Source of the DNA: Aeromicrobium phragmitis
GTDB lineage: Bacteria; Actinomycetota; Actinomycetes; Propionibacteriales; Nocardioidaceae
Direction: 5' to 3'
Length of the DNA stretch: 64,000 nt
Assembly (NCBI RefSeq): GCF_003674095.1
Contig: NZ_RDBF01000003.1
Span: forward strand, 62,001-126,000
Shown here: piece after piece, positions 33,285-40,606 of the stretch
How positions within the stretch are numbered: position 1 is the stretch's first letter
How the letters are laid out: each line of letters opens with the position of its first letter
The notes under the pieces: model-generated
The model's input: the letters and a program-made list of their open reading frames with translations, nothing else
The model's database searches: none
What the model was told of the DNA's origin: nothing
Position numbers and translations under genes: made by a program

Positions 33285-34654
33285 CAGCGGAGCACCCCCG
33301 TGCGGTTGATGAGCGTGTCGAGAAGCGAGTCGACCACCGTGATCACCCGCGAAGCCGCTTCGAAGCTCCGCTGCGCTTGGGCGATGGAGATGACCTCCTC
33401 GTCGGTATTGACGCCGGCGATCTGCTGCCGGCTCAGGTCGATCTGGTCGGTGAGGACGGACTGGTTCCGGGCGAGACGGTCTGCGGTGGCGACGGTGATA
33501 CCGAAGTCGGTGACCAAGGAGCGGTACGCCGCCTCGCCGCCGCGGATGCTGTCCGAGACGGCGGTCGCGTTCGACCCGTCGACGGCACCGCCGGCGACAC
33601 CGGACGCGCCGACCTCGCCGGGCTGGGTGACGGCCACGTGCAGTGAGGAGGCCGCAGCGGGGCCGTACGTGAAGAAGTCGCCCGCCGGCGAGCCGTCCGC
33701 GGTGTAGCCCGCGCGGTGCGCGGCGTTCACGTCGTCCGCGAGTTGGGCGGCCGTCGCGTCCAGGCCCGCGAGGTACGTGGGAATCGTCACGGTGATGATC
33801 TCGACGGTCGCGCCGATCGCCCCGCCGACGGCGGCGGTGACGGGCACGTCGCCGGTCGGCCCGCTGATCGCGAGGTCGAGCGGGTCCTCGGCCGTGATCG
33901 TCAGCGGCTGGACCTCCTTGCCGTTGACGAGCGATGCGCCGCCGAGCGTGACATCCATGCCGCCGTCGGCGCGCACCTCGGTGGTGGCCCCCGTGAGCTC
34001 ACTCAGCCGCATCGCCACCCGATCGCGTTGGTCGATGAGGTCCGGATTGCTGACGCCGGAGAGCCGGTCGCGTGCGATGGCTTCATTGAGCTGCCCCAGC
34101 TCCTGGGTCAGCGCGTTCGTCTCGGCCACGAACTCGCCGAGCGCCGTGCGCTGGTCGGTGGCCTCCTCGCCGAAGCGGCGCGCCTGGGTGGCGAGGGCCT
34201 CGGCCACTTCCACGCCGGCGGAGATGACCTGGTTGCGGGCCGCGTCGCTGCTCGGTTGGTTGGCGAGGTCGTGCCATGCCTGGCGGAACGAGGCCATCGC
34301 GGCCGAGACGCCATGGTCGCCGGGCTCACCGATTCCCGACTCGAGGCGGGCGAGGGTCTCGGTCCGCACGGCCAGTTGCTCCATCCGCCCGTGCTCGCGG
34401 CGGGCGCGGGCGTCCAGCAGGGGATCGGTCATCCGAGACACGTCGAGCACCGAGACGCCGGACCCCTGGCCGACGGCCGGATGCGACCAGCGGGCGGGTG
34501 TGATCGGCATGGTGCCGGAGGCGGCCTCGACCCGCCGCCGGTGATAACCCTCGGTCCCGGCGTTGGCGATGTTGCCCGCGGCGATGTCCGCGACGACCTG
34601 ACTGTGGCGCAGGGCCGAGAGCGCACTGCCGAAACTCGCGAAGGACCCCGCCAT
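33284..34654 (-). CDS. flgK: Flagellar hook-associated protein 1
   Basis: 456 residues. Rod-type N-terminus (ALSALRHSQVVADIAAGNIA then NAGTEGYHRR) and C-terminus with ISIAQAQRSFEAASRVI, typical of FlgK. First protein at the hook-filament junction. ATGA overlaps at both ends tie it to flgN upstream, probably its chaperone, and to flgL downstream. Confidence 0.93.
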   Translation of the reverse strand: MAGSFASFGSALSALRHSQVVADIAAGNIANAGTEGYHRRRVEAASGTMPITPARWSHPAVGQGSGVSVLDVSRMTDPLLDARARREHGRMEQLAVRTETLARLESGIGEPGDHGVSAAMASFRQAWHDLANQPSSDAARNQVISAGVEVAEALATQARRFGEEATDQRTALGEFVAETNALTQELGQLNEAIARDRLSGVSNPDLIDQRDRVAMRLSELTGATTEVRADGGMDVTLGGASLVNGKEVQPLTITAEDPLDLAISGPTGDVPVTAAVGGAIGATVEIITVTIPTYLAGLDATAAQLADDVNAAHRAGYTADGSPAGDFFTYGPAAASSLHVAVTQPGEVGASGVAGGAVDGSNATAVSDSIRGGEAAYRSLVTDFGITVATADRLARNQSVLTDQIDLSRQQIAGVNTDEEVISIAQAQRSFEAASRVITVVDSLLDTLINRTGVLR

Positions 34655-35127
34655 CAGAGGTCCTGGTCGAAGTAGCGGGGTCGGACGGCCGAGGTGTCAG
34701 CACCGCCGTCCTCTCGATACGTGTCCTTGTCGGTGATGTCCATCAGCATCTCCCTCGCCGCACGCTGGCCGTTCGTGATGAGCTCTCGATTGGTGTCCGC
34801 GAGCTGGCGGATCTCGCCGGTCACGGTGAGGAAGGCGTCCCGGTGCTCGTGCAAAATCGTCGACCACGGCTCGCCGGCCGCATCCGCGAGTGCCCGCAGG
34901 CTCGGGTCCGGGTCGAGGCCGAGCTCGGCGGCGACGGCCTCGGCGGCCCCGGCGCGGAGCACCTCGGTCTCGCGGATGGCCTCCAACGCGGCCTCGACCT
35001 CACGGGCCGAACGAGCGAGCCACCGCGTCCGCCCCGAGGACAGGACGAGCTGTTCGAGCTCGAGCTTGAACAGCAGTGTGTCGAGCAGCTCGCGCTCTCG
35101 CCACAACAGGAGGGACAACTCTTCCAC
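34654..35127 (-). CDS. flgN: FlgN-like export chaperone
   Basis: 157 residues if started at the GTG at 35127. Mostly helical, rich in Leu, Glu and Arg (LLWRERELLDTLLFKLELEQ), the FlgN/PF05130 pattern. FlgN holds FlgK and FlgL for export, and both follow directly. An ATG at 35145 adds six residues, but it overlaps the GCCGAT box of the predicted FliA promoter and would not be on that mRNA. The GTG at 35127 is exactly the predicted first transcribed base, so a leaderless mRNA is proposed. Confidence 0.8.
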   Translation of the reverse strand: MEELSLLLWRERELLDTLLFKLELEQLVLSSGRTRWLARSAREVEAALEAIRETEVLRAGAAEAVAAELGLDPDPSLRALADAAGEPWSTILHEHRDAFLTVTGEIRQLADTNRELITNGQRAAREMLMDITDKDTYREDGGADTSAVRPRYFDQDL

Positions 35128-35137
35128 GAGACTCCCA

Positions 35138-35162
35138 TCGGCCATTCGGTCACGGTGCTGAG
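35138..35162 (-). promoter_or_regulatory. Predicted FliA promoter of flgN-flgK-flgL-fliW-csrA
   Basis: Read on the minus strand: CTCA (35162-35159), 16 bases, GCCGAT (35142-35137). This is the same element and spacing as at fliC, flgB, flbD, fliM and flhA. The base 15 positions downstream of the first G of GCCGA is the G of the GTG codon at 35127. Confidence 0.65.
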
Positions 35163-35462
35163 GATGCTAGCTGGAATTCTGCGATCGTACCGGTGCCGGG
35201 TCCACGCCACGGTCACCTTTCTGCGGCCGCCGAGACGCACTCGTGGCGGAAACGGGCAGATGACCGCTTTGTGACGTTTGCACCAAAGCAGTTTCCTCCG
35301 ATGGTCCTTTCGTGCTAGAAGTGTCATCACAATCGGTTGTGGAGGGAAACACGCCGAAGCTCAACTCTGGCGAGAGAACACGCCGACCGCGCGCCCCCGG
35401 CGCGATCGTCGATGTGCTCTCCCGCCCCATGTCACGTGGTGACGAGCCTGAGGAGGCGGCGC
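35163..35462. other. Intergenic region between flgN and fliA
   Basis: About 300 bp between divergent flgN and fliA. Apart from the minus-strand FliA-type promoter at its edge I see no gene. It is visibly less GC-rich around 35255-35345. A short inverted motif CACAA-TCGG-TTGTG lies near 35330 and could be an operator, but no confident housekeeping promoter for fliA could be picked. An in-frame extension of fliA from 35337 lacks a ribosome site. Confidence 0.4.
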
Positions 35463-36296
35463 ATGGGGAACACCGCTCGGTCAGCGGATGACGACGAGAT
35501 CGTCGATCACATGCCCCTGGTGGGGCACGTGGTCCGGGAGATGATGAGCCGAGTGCCGGCTCACGTCAGCCGGGACGATCTCACGGCGGCAGGACTCGCC
35601 GCCCTGGTCCAAGCAGCACGGTCGTTCGACGACTCGCTCGGGGTGCCGTTCGCGAAGTACGCGGTCCGGCGCATCCGGGGAGCCGTCATCGACGAGCTGC
35701 GGGCGGTGGACTGGGCGTCCAGGTCGGTGCGTCGCCGCGCCCGTGAGGTGGAGCGGACCCGGGCCGAGCTGGCGGGCGCGCTGGGCCGCGTCCCCGCGCA
35801 CGCCGAGATCGCCACGGCCATGGGGGTTCCGGTCGACGAGGTCCTGGCCAACGACCAGGACGTCGCCCGAGCCGAGATCATCGCCCTGTCGAGCCCGGCG
35901 GGAAGCGTCATCGCCGACCTCCTGCCGGCGCACGGGCCGACGCCCGAGCAGATGGTGGAGCATCGCGAGCAACTGGACTACCTCGTTCACGCGATCGCGG
36001 AACTTCCCGAGCGGTTGCGCCGTGTCGTGGAGGGGTACTTCCTCCAGGAACTGCCGATGGCCGAGCTCGCGGCCGAGCTGGGCGTCACCGAGTCGCGCAT
36101 CTCGCAGATCCGTGCCGAGGCGCTGACGCTCATCCGGGCCGCGATGCAACGGGCGCTGGCCGCCGAGGCTGCGGACGCGGCCAAGGCCGCAGCGGCCCCC
36201 GGCCGTGCGGCCCGGCGGGTGGAGGCGTACGTCAGCGCGGTCATGAACCGCCGCGACGCCGCCGCCAGCGCGCTCGGAAGCCCGGCCACCGCCTGA
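35463..36296 (+). CDS. fliA: Flagellar sigma factor, sigma-28/FliA family
   Basis: 277 residues. Region 2 (HMPLVGHVVREMMSRVP; DLTAAGLAALVQAARSFD; FAKYAVRRIRGAVIDELR; DWASRSVRRRAREVE), region 3 and region 4 (LPERLRRVVEGYFLQE; ELAAELGVTESRISQIRAEA) are in order, typical of FliA/WhiG sigma factors. The ATG at 35463 has AGGAGG 6 bases upstream. No flgM anti-sigma gene is in the window. It should direct the CTCA-N16-GCCGA promoters of this locus. Confidence 0.93.
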   Translation: MGNTARSADDDEIVDHMPLVGHVVREMMSRVPAHVSRDDLTAAGLAALVQAARSFDDSLGVPFAKYAVRRIRGAVIDELRAVDWASRSVRRRAREVERTRAELAGALGRVPAHAEIATAMGVPVDEVLANDQDVARAEIIALSSPAGSVIADLLPAHGPTPEQMVEHREQLDYLVHAIAELPERLRRVVEGYFLQELPMAELAAELGVTESRISQIRAEALTLIRAAMQRALAAEAADAAKAAAAPGRAARRVEAYVSAVMNRRDAAASALGSPATA

Positions 36297-36302
36297 CGAA
36301 CC

Positions 36303-36365
36303 CGCTGAGTGTGACGTTTCGCAGCTGAAATCGGGCGATTCGGCTGCGAAACGTCACACTCAGCG
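36303..36365. terminator. Long hairpin between fliA and fliC
   Basis: Perfect 23-bp inverted repeat (36303-36325 with 36343-36365, outer sequence CGCTGAGTGTGACGTTTC) around a 17-base centre that itself contains AATCG/CGATT. It begins 7 bases after the fliA stop and would isolate fliC from fliA transcription. It may alternatively be a dispersed palindromic element. Confidence 0.7.
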
Positions 36366-36397
36366 CGTTCTCCGGGTCGATCGGGTTGGGTGAAGAG

Positions 36398-36425
36398 CTC
36401 AGGTGTGGGGAGACCCTGCCGATCG
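36398..36425 (+). promoter_or_regulatory. Predicted FliA promoter of fliC
   Basis: CTCA at 36398-36401, 16 bases, GCCGATCG at 36418-36425. Predicted first base G36433, giving a leader of 54 bases that opens with the CsrA-type hairpin. Confidence 0.75.
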
Positions 36426-36432
36426 GAACTCC

Positions 36433-36479
36433 GAGCAACCCCACGGACGGGGTTGCTCAGGACTCGAGAACGGAAGGGA
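36433..36479 (+). promoter_or_regulatory. Predicted CsrA-binding leader of fliC
   Basis: A 10-bp hairpin (GAGCAACCCC at 36433-36442 with GGGGTTGCTC at 36449-36458) has the loop ACGGAC, which displays the CsrA core ANGGA. A second ANGGA (ACGGA, 36470-36474) overlaps the ribosome site GGAAGGGA, followed by AGGGA. One site in a hairpin loop and one on the Shine-Dalgarno matches the known hag leader of Bacillus subtilis, where CsrA blocks flagellin translation until FliW removes it. Confidence 0.72.
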
Positions 36480-36486
36480 ATCCACC

Positions 36487-37317
36487 ATGAGTCTGCGGAT
36501 CAATCAGAACATCGACGCGTTCAATGCGTACCGCAATCTGTCTGTCACGCAGGGACAGATGTCCAAGTCGCTGGAGAAGCTGTCCAGCGGTTTCCGGATC
36601 AACCGGGCGGCGGACGACGCTGCCGGCCTGGCGATCTCCGAGGGCCTGCGTTCGCAGGTCGGCGGTCTGAAGGTCGCCGTGCGCAACGCCCAGGACGGCA
36701 TCTCGGTCGTGCAGACGACCGAGGGCGCGCTGACCGAAGTCCACGCCATCTTGCAGCGCATGCGTGATCTCGCGGTGCAGGCGGGCAACGACAGCAACAA
36801 CGCCGATGCGCGGAGCAACATCACCGAGGAGGTCACCCAGCTCACGTCCGAGTTGACCCGCATCGCGGAGTCGACCAACTTCAACGGCACCCAGCTGTTG
36901 GACGGCTCGGCCGGGACGCTGAACTTCCAGGTCGGTGCCGACGGCGATGCGTCCAGCCGGATCCAGGTCGATCTGACGACGGCCAACATCGCCGACGTCG
37001 CGACGGCCCTCGCGGCGGTCGACTTCACCGATGCGGACACGGCGCAGACGGCCATCGGGCTCATCGACACGCAGATCGGAGCGGTTTCGACGGCCCGAGC
37101 GAACCTCGGTGCGCTGCAGAACCGCTTCGAGCACACCATCAACAACCTCAACGTGGCCGTGGAGAACCTGTCGGCCTCGGAGAGCCGCATCCGCGATACC
37201 GACATGGCCTCGGAGATGATGAGCTTCACGCGGGCTCAGATCCTCTCGCAGGCCGGTACCGCGATGCTCGCCCAGGCCAACCAGGCCCCGCAGTCGGTGC
37301 TCCAGCTCCTGCGCTGA
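36487..37317 (+). CDS. fliC: Flagellin
   Basis: 276 residues, a short flagellin with conserved ends and a small central domain. N-terminal SLRINQNIDAFNAYRNL and LSSGFRINRAADDAAGLAIS; C-terminal ENLSASESRIRDTDMASEMM and a final LLR. The ATG at 36487 has GGAAGGGA 7 bases upstream. It is the only flagellin in the window, with its own promoter and terminator. Predicted control: FliA for transcription, CsrA-FliW for translation. Confidence 0.96.
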   Translation: MSLRINQNIDAFNAYRNLSVTQGQMSKSLEKLSSGFRINRAADDAAGLAISEGLRSQVGGLKVAVRNAQDGISVVQTTEGALTEVHAILQRMRDLAVQAGNDSNNADARSNITEEVTQLTSELTRIAESTNFNGTQLLDGSAGTLNFQVGADGDASSRIQVDLTTANIADVATALAAVDFTDADTAQTAIGLIDTQIGAVSTARANLGALQNRFEHTINNLNVAVENLSASESRIRDTDMASEMMSFTRAQILSQAGTAMLAQANQAPQSVLQLLR

Positions 37318-37328
37318 TCACCGCTGAG

Positions 37329-37361
37329 CCGGTGGGGCGGGGCTGAGCGCCGCCCCACCGG
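37329..37361 (+). terminator. Hairpin after fliC
   Basis: 12-bp perfect stem (CCGGTGGGGCGG, 37329-37340, with 37350-37361) and a 9-base loop, 11 bases after the fliC stop. It would limit but perhaps not abolish read-through into fliD, for which I see no separate FliA-type promoter. Confidence 0.75.
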
Positions 37362-37411
37362 CATCCCCTGACGGCACCGACGGCGCCGAGACCGTCGCCG
37401 AGGAGGTTCCC

Positions 37412-38731
37412 ATGGCAACTGGCACTGCGAGCATCAGTGGCTTGTCCGGTTTCGACTCCCGCGCCATCGTCGACCAGCTGATGGCGTTGGAAGCCGTCCC
37501 TCAGGATCGGCTCAAGACGAAGCTGGCGACCGAGGAGAACCGCGTCAAGGTGCTCCAAGGACTCAACACCCGCCTGGCCGCGCTGGTGACGAAGGCCAAG
37601 GAGTTCGGGGGCGCCGACACCTGGAACTCGCTCGCCGCCACGAGCTCACACCAGGGCGTATCCGTGGCGACCCTGTCCGGCGGAGTGCCGGGCCACTACA
37701 CGATCGACGTCGAGAGCACCGCCACGGCGCACCGGATCACGTACGATGCAGCGTTACCGACCGACCAGGTCGTTCCCGCCGGTTCGTCACTGCGCCTCAC
37801 CGTCGACGGGGAGACGCGCACGATCGACGCCGCCAACGGAACGCTCGCGGCCGTCGTCAATGCGCTCAACGGCTCCGGAACCGGCGTGCGCGCCTCGACG
37901 GTCAAGCTCGACGACGGAACTCTGCGGCTTTCGGTCACGAGCGTCGCGACCGGCGCGGAGTCCGCGTTCACGCTCACCGCCGAGGACGGGTCGCCGATCC
38001 TCGGCGGGGGGACGGCAGCGGCGGGCCGCGATGCCGTGATCGTCGTCGACGGCGATCGGGTCACGTCCTCGAGCAACACCTTCGCCGATGTGGTCTCCGG
38101 ACTGAGCTTCACCATCGGTGCAGCTGCCGTCGGAGAGTCGGTGTCCGTGGAGGTCAAGGCCGACGAAGCGAAACCCGTGGCCGCGGCGAAGGAGTTCGTC
38201 GCGGCGGTGAACGAGGTCCTGGCCGAGATCGACCGTCTCACCGCCTCGACCCCCGGAGCACCAGGGCCCTTGGCTGGCGACAGTCAGTTGCGCACTGTCC
38301 GCAATGATCTGCTCGAGGCGGTCTTTCCGGGCAGTGGCTCCCTTGCCGACGTCGGTATCCAGACCACCCGCAACGGGACGCTGACCTTCGATGCGGAGAA
38401 GTTCTCCGCCGCACTCGGCTCCGATCCTGCCGGGACCCGGAGCGCTCTCGGCGCGGGTGCCGCTGGCTTCGCCGGTCGCATCCAGGAGACCGCCACCGCG
38501 GCCAGTGAATCCGGGACGGGGCTCGTGTCGGTCGCTATCGCCGGACGCAGTTCGACGGTGACCCGGCTCCAAGAGAGCATCGACGCGTGGGACCTGCGCC
38601 TGGAGATGCGCCGCAACACGCTGTCGCGCCAATTCACGGCCTTGGAGACCTCACTCGCGACCATGCAGGGGCAAGCGGACTGGCTGGCCGGACAACTCTC
38701 GTCGCTCAACGCATCCTCGAGCAGCAGGTGA
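37412..38731 (+). CDS. fliD: Flagellar filament cap protein
   Basis: 439 residues. N-terminal SISGLSGFDSRAIVDQLMAL and C-terminal ALETSLATMQGQADWLAGQL followed by LSSLN are FliD signatures. It caps the growing filament. A GAGGAGG site lies 6 bases before the ATG. fliS follows 7 bp downstream. Confidence 0.93.
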   Translation: MATGTASISGLSGFDSRAIVDQLMALEAVPQDRLKTKLATEENRVKVLQGLNTRLAALVTKAKEFGGADTWNSLAATSSHQGVSVATLSGGVPGHYTIDVESTATAHRITYDAALPTDQVVPAGSSLRLTVDGETRTIDAANGTLAAVVNALNGSGTGVRASTVKLDDGTLRLSVTSVATGAESAFTLTAEDGSPILGGGTAAAGRDAVIVVDGDRVTSSSNTFADVVSGLSFTIGAAAVGESVSVEVKADEAKPVAAAKEFVAAVNEVLAEIDRLTASTPGAPGPLAGDSQLRTVRNDLLEAVFPGSGSLADVGIQTTRNGTLTFDAEKFSAALGSDPAGTRSALGAGAAGFAGRIQETATAASESGTGLVSVAIAGRSSTVTRLQESIDAWDLRLEMRRNTLSRQFTALETSLATMQGQADWLAGQLSSLNASSSSR

Positions 38732-38738
38732 TCGCCCG

Positions 38739-39125
38739 ATGAACCTCTCAACCTCAGCCGATCCGCGTGCCGCGTACCTCAGCGCCACGGTCCAGACCGC
38801 CAGTCCGCAGCAACTGCTCCTGATGCTGCTCGACCGCCTCGTTCTCGACGTCCGCCGCGCACTCGCCGCTCACGAACGCGACGATCGGGCGGGCGGGCAC
38901 GAGCACCTGCTCCACGCCCAGGACATCGTCGCGGAACTGCGCGTCACGCTCGACGTCGACGCCTGGGAGGGCGCGCCGCAGCTCGCGAGCCTCTACGACT
39001 TCCTGCTCGCGGAACTCATCCGCGCCAACACGACCGGGGATCGGCAACTCACCTCCGGTTGCCTCGACCTGTGCGTCGCGCTCGCGGAGACCTGGCGCAC
39101 GGCCGGACAGTCGATGGCGTCATGA
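38739..39125 (+). CDS. fliS: Flagellin export chaperone
   Basis: 128 residues. AAYLSATVQTASPQQLLLML near the start is the FliS signature (tyrosine-rich start, then P-x-L-L-x-M-L-x). It keeps flagellin unpolymerised in the cytoplasm. It overlaps the next small gene as ATGA. Confidence 0.92.
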   Translation: MNLSTSADPRAAYLSATVQTASPQQLLLMLLDRLVLDVRRALAAHERDDRAGGHEHLLHAQDIVAELRVTLDVDAWEGAPQLASLYDFLLAELIRANTTGDRQLTSGCLDLCVALAETWRTAGQSMAS

Positions 39126-39442
39126 GCGAACGCGCCTGGCGCGCGGCGTGGAAAGCCGCCCTCGACCGTCTCGAGCTGGACGTCGCCCAGGCGGAGCAGA
39201 TCCTCGCGACGCCGGGGGAGCCGGGGCGGCCGCTGACCCCGTGGGTCCCTGGCGACGTCGCCGGCCCGATCCCCGAGGACATGGTCGAACGTGCGCGGCT
39301 GCTGCACGCACGTCAGTTGCGCGCCGTCCAGGACATGGTCGAGCACGTGACCGCCACCCGCCAGCAACGTGAGTACGTGGAGCGGCTCGCGCCACGCGCG
39401 GAGGGCGACCGTCCCTCGTTCTACGTCGACCACTCGGCCTGA
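39122..39442 (+). CDS. Small helical protein in the FliT position
   Basis: 106 residues, start ATG at 39122 overlapping fliS. N-terminal half helical (WRAAWKAALDRLELDVAQAE), then a Pro/Gly-rich part (TPGEPGRPLTPWVPGD) and a second helix. No recognised family. FliT, chaperone of FliD, commonly follows fliS, and size and position fit, but sequence support is weak. It could equally be a FlgN/FliT analogue specific to this lineage. Confidence 0.6.
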   Translation: MSERAWRAAWKAALDRLELDVAQAEQILATPGEPGRPLTPWVPGDVAGPIPEDMVERARLLHARQLRAVQDMVEHVTATRQQREYVERLAPRAEGDRPSFYVDHSA

Positions 39443-39463
39443 GCGAGAACCTCGATCGAACCG

Positions 39464-39491
39464 CTCAGGTCGGCCGCCCGCCTGCCGACTG
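39464..39491 (+). promoter_or_regulatory. Predicted FliA promoter of the flgB operon
   Basis: CTCA at 39464-39467, 16 bases, GCCGACTG at 39484-39491. Predicted first base G39499. It would drive flgB-flgC-fliE-fliF and downstream genes. Confidence 0.7.
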
Positions 39492-39498
39492 AGCCTGT

Positions 39499-39527
39499 GA
39501 GCACGGATCGCTCGACTGGCCGATGGA
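39499..39527 (+). promoter_or_regulatory. Possible CsrA site in the flgB leader
   Basis: Starting at the predicted first base, GAGC (39499-39502) pairs with GCTC (39510-39513) around the loop ACGGATC, which contains ACGGA. A further ANGGA (ATGGA) lies at 39523-39527. The stem is only 4 bp, so this is weaker than the fliC and flbD hairpins. Confidence 0.45.
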
Positions 39528-39562
39528 ACGGCGATGTCCTCGACTCATGCGTGGGAGACAGC

Positions 39563-39922
39563 ATGCCGTTCGCCGTTCCGGACCCGGTGTCCTCGACCCT
39601 GCACGCCGCCCTCGACGGGCTCGCGCTGCGCCAACGGGTCGTCGCCGACAACATCGCCAACGTCGACACGCCCCATTACCGGGCGAGCAGCGTCGTCTTC
39701 GAGGATTCCTTACGTACCGCCGTACGGGACGGCAGTGTCATGAGCGATCCGATCACCCCGGCGGTGGAGGCGACGCGGACACCAGTCGGGGCGAACGGCA
39801 ACAACGTCGATCTGCGCAAGGAGACCATGGCCGCGATGCAGTCGCTGTTTCAGTACCAGATGATGACGCGTGCGGTGAGCGACCGTGAGGCGCTCCTGCG
39901 GACCGTCGCGACGGGAGCCTGA
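39563..39922 (+). CDS. flgB: Flagellar basal-body rod protein FlgB
   Basis: 119 residues from the ATG at 39563 (GGGAG 5 bases upstream). ALDGLALRQRVVADNIANVD then TPHYRA is the rod-protein signature; RKETMAAMQSLFQYQMM near the end is FlgB-like. Proximal rod subunit. A longer GTG start at 39497 is open but adds 22 non-homologous residues. Confidence 0.92.
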   Translation: MPFAVPDPVSSTLHAALDGLALRQRVVADNIANVDTPHYRASSVVFEDSLRTAVRDGSVMSDPITPAVEATRTPVGANGNNVDLRKETMAAMQSLFQYQMMTRAVSDREALLRTVATGA

Positions 39923-39923
39923 G

Positions 39924-40319
39924 ATGTCGGCCTTCGATCTGCTGCGTATCGCCGGTTCGGGCCTGGGCATGCACCAGGCGTGGGTGGACGCGGTCGCCCA
40001 CAACATCGCGAACGTCAACACCGTGCGCTCGACCGACCAGGAGGCCTTCCGCGCGCAGTACGTCATCGCCCGCTCGCAAGCCGGTGGCGGAGTGGAGGTC
40101 GGCGGCGTCGCGCTCGGCGACCCGACCGGCCGCGTCGTGCACGATCCTCAGCACCCGCTCGCCGACGCCGAGGGCTACGTGCGGCATCCCGAGGTCGACA
40201 TGGCGAGCCAGATGGCGCAGCTGATCATGGCGCAGCGCGGTTACCAGGCGTCCGCCCAGGTGACCAAGAACGCGCAGGACATGTACACGAGTGCGCTGCA
40301 GATCGGACGTGGAGCATGA
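39924..40319 (+). CDS. flgC: Flagellar basal-body rod protein FlgC
   Basis: 131 residues from ATG 39924, one base after flg[21 protein letters not shown] and the C-terminal [20 protein letters not shown] are FlgC features. Proximal rod. Overlaps fliE by 4 bases. Confidence 0.92.
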   Translation: MSAFDLLRIAGSGLGMHQAWVDAVAHNIANVNTVRSTDQEAFRAQYVIARSQAGGGVEVGGVALGDPTGRVVHDPQHPLADAEGYVRHPEVDMASQMAQLIMAQRGYQASAQVTKNAQDMYTSALQIGRGA

Positions 40320-40606
40320 CCGTCGGACCCGTCGAGGGGATCGGCGCCGGGCAGTGGCCCACTCCGACCGAGGCGCCGGCCCGCGCGTCGTTCGGGGACC
40401 TGGTACTGCAGGGCATCGAGCGCCTCGAGCAGACCCAGGACGCGGCCGCCGACCTGGCCGTGGACGCGGCGACCGGTGATCTGCAGAACCTGCACGATTA
40501 CACGATCGCGGCCTCGGAGGCCGCCGTGACGACGCAGCTGACCGTGGCGGTCCGTAACCGAGCCGTCGAGGCGTTCACCGAGATCATGCGGATGCCGATC
40601 GGATGA
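40316..40606 (+). CDS. fliE: Flagellar hook-basal body complex protein FliE
   Basis: 96 residues. C-terminal [20 protein letters not shown] and the final [13 protein letters not shown] are typical FliE. It links the MS ring to the rod. The ATG at 40316 overlaps the flgC stop and the 3' end overlaps fliF, both as ATGA. Confidence 0.92.
   Translation: MTVGPVEGIGAGQWPTPTEAPARASFGDLVLQGIERLEQTQDAAADLAVDAATGDLQNLHDYTIAASEAAVTTQLTVAVRNRAVEAFTEIMRMPIG

Noticed and set aside
39518-39525. GCCGATGG as a second flgB promoter
   Set aside because: No CTCA lies 16 bases upstream; the site at 39464-39491 fits fully.
39497-39562. Leaderless GTG start for flgB at 39497
   Set aside because: It is 13, not 15, bases from the GCCGA box, adds 22 non-homologous residues, and the ATG at 39563 has a ribosome site and the normal FlgB length.
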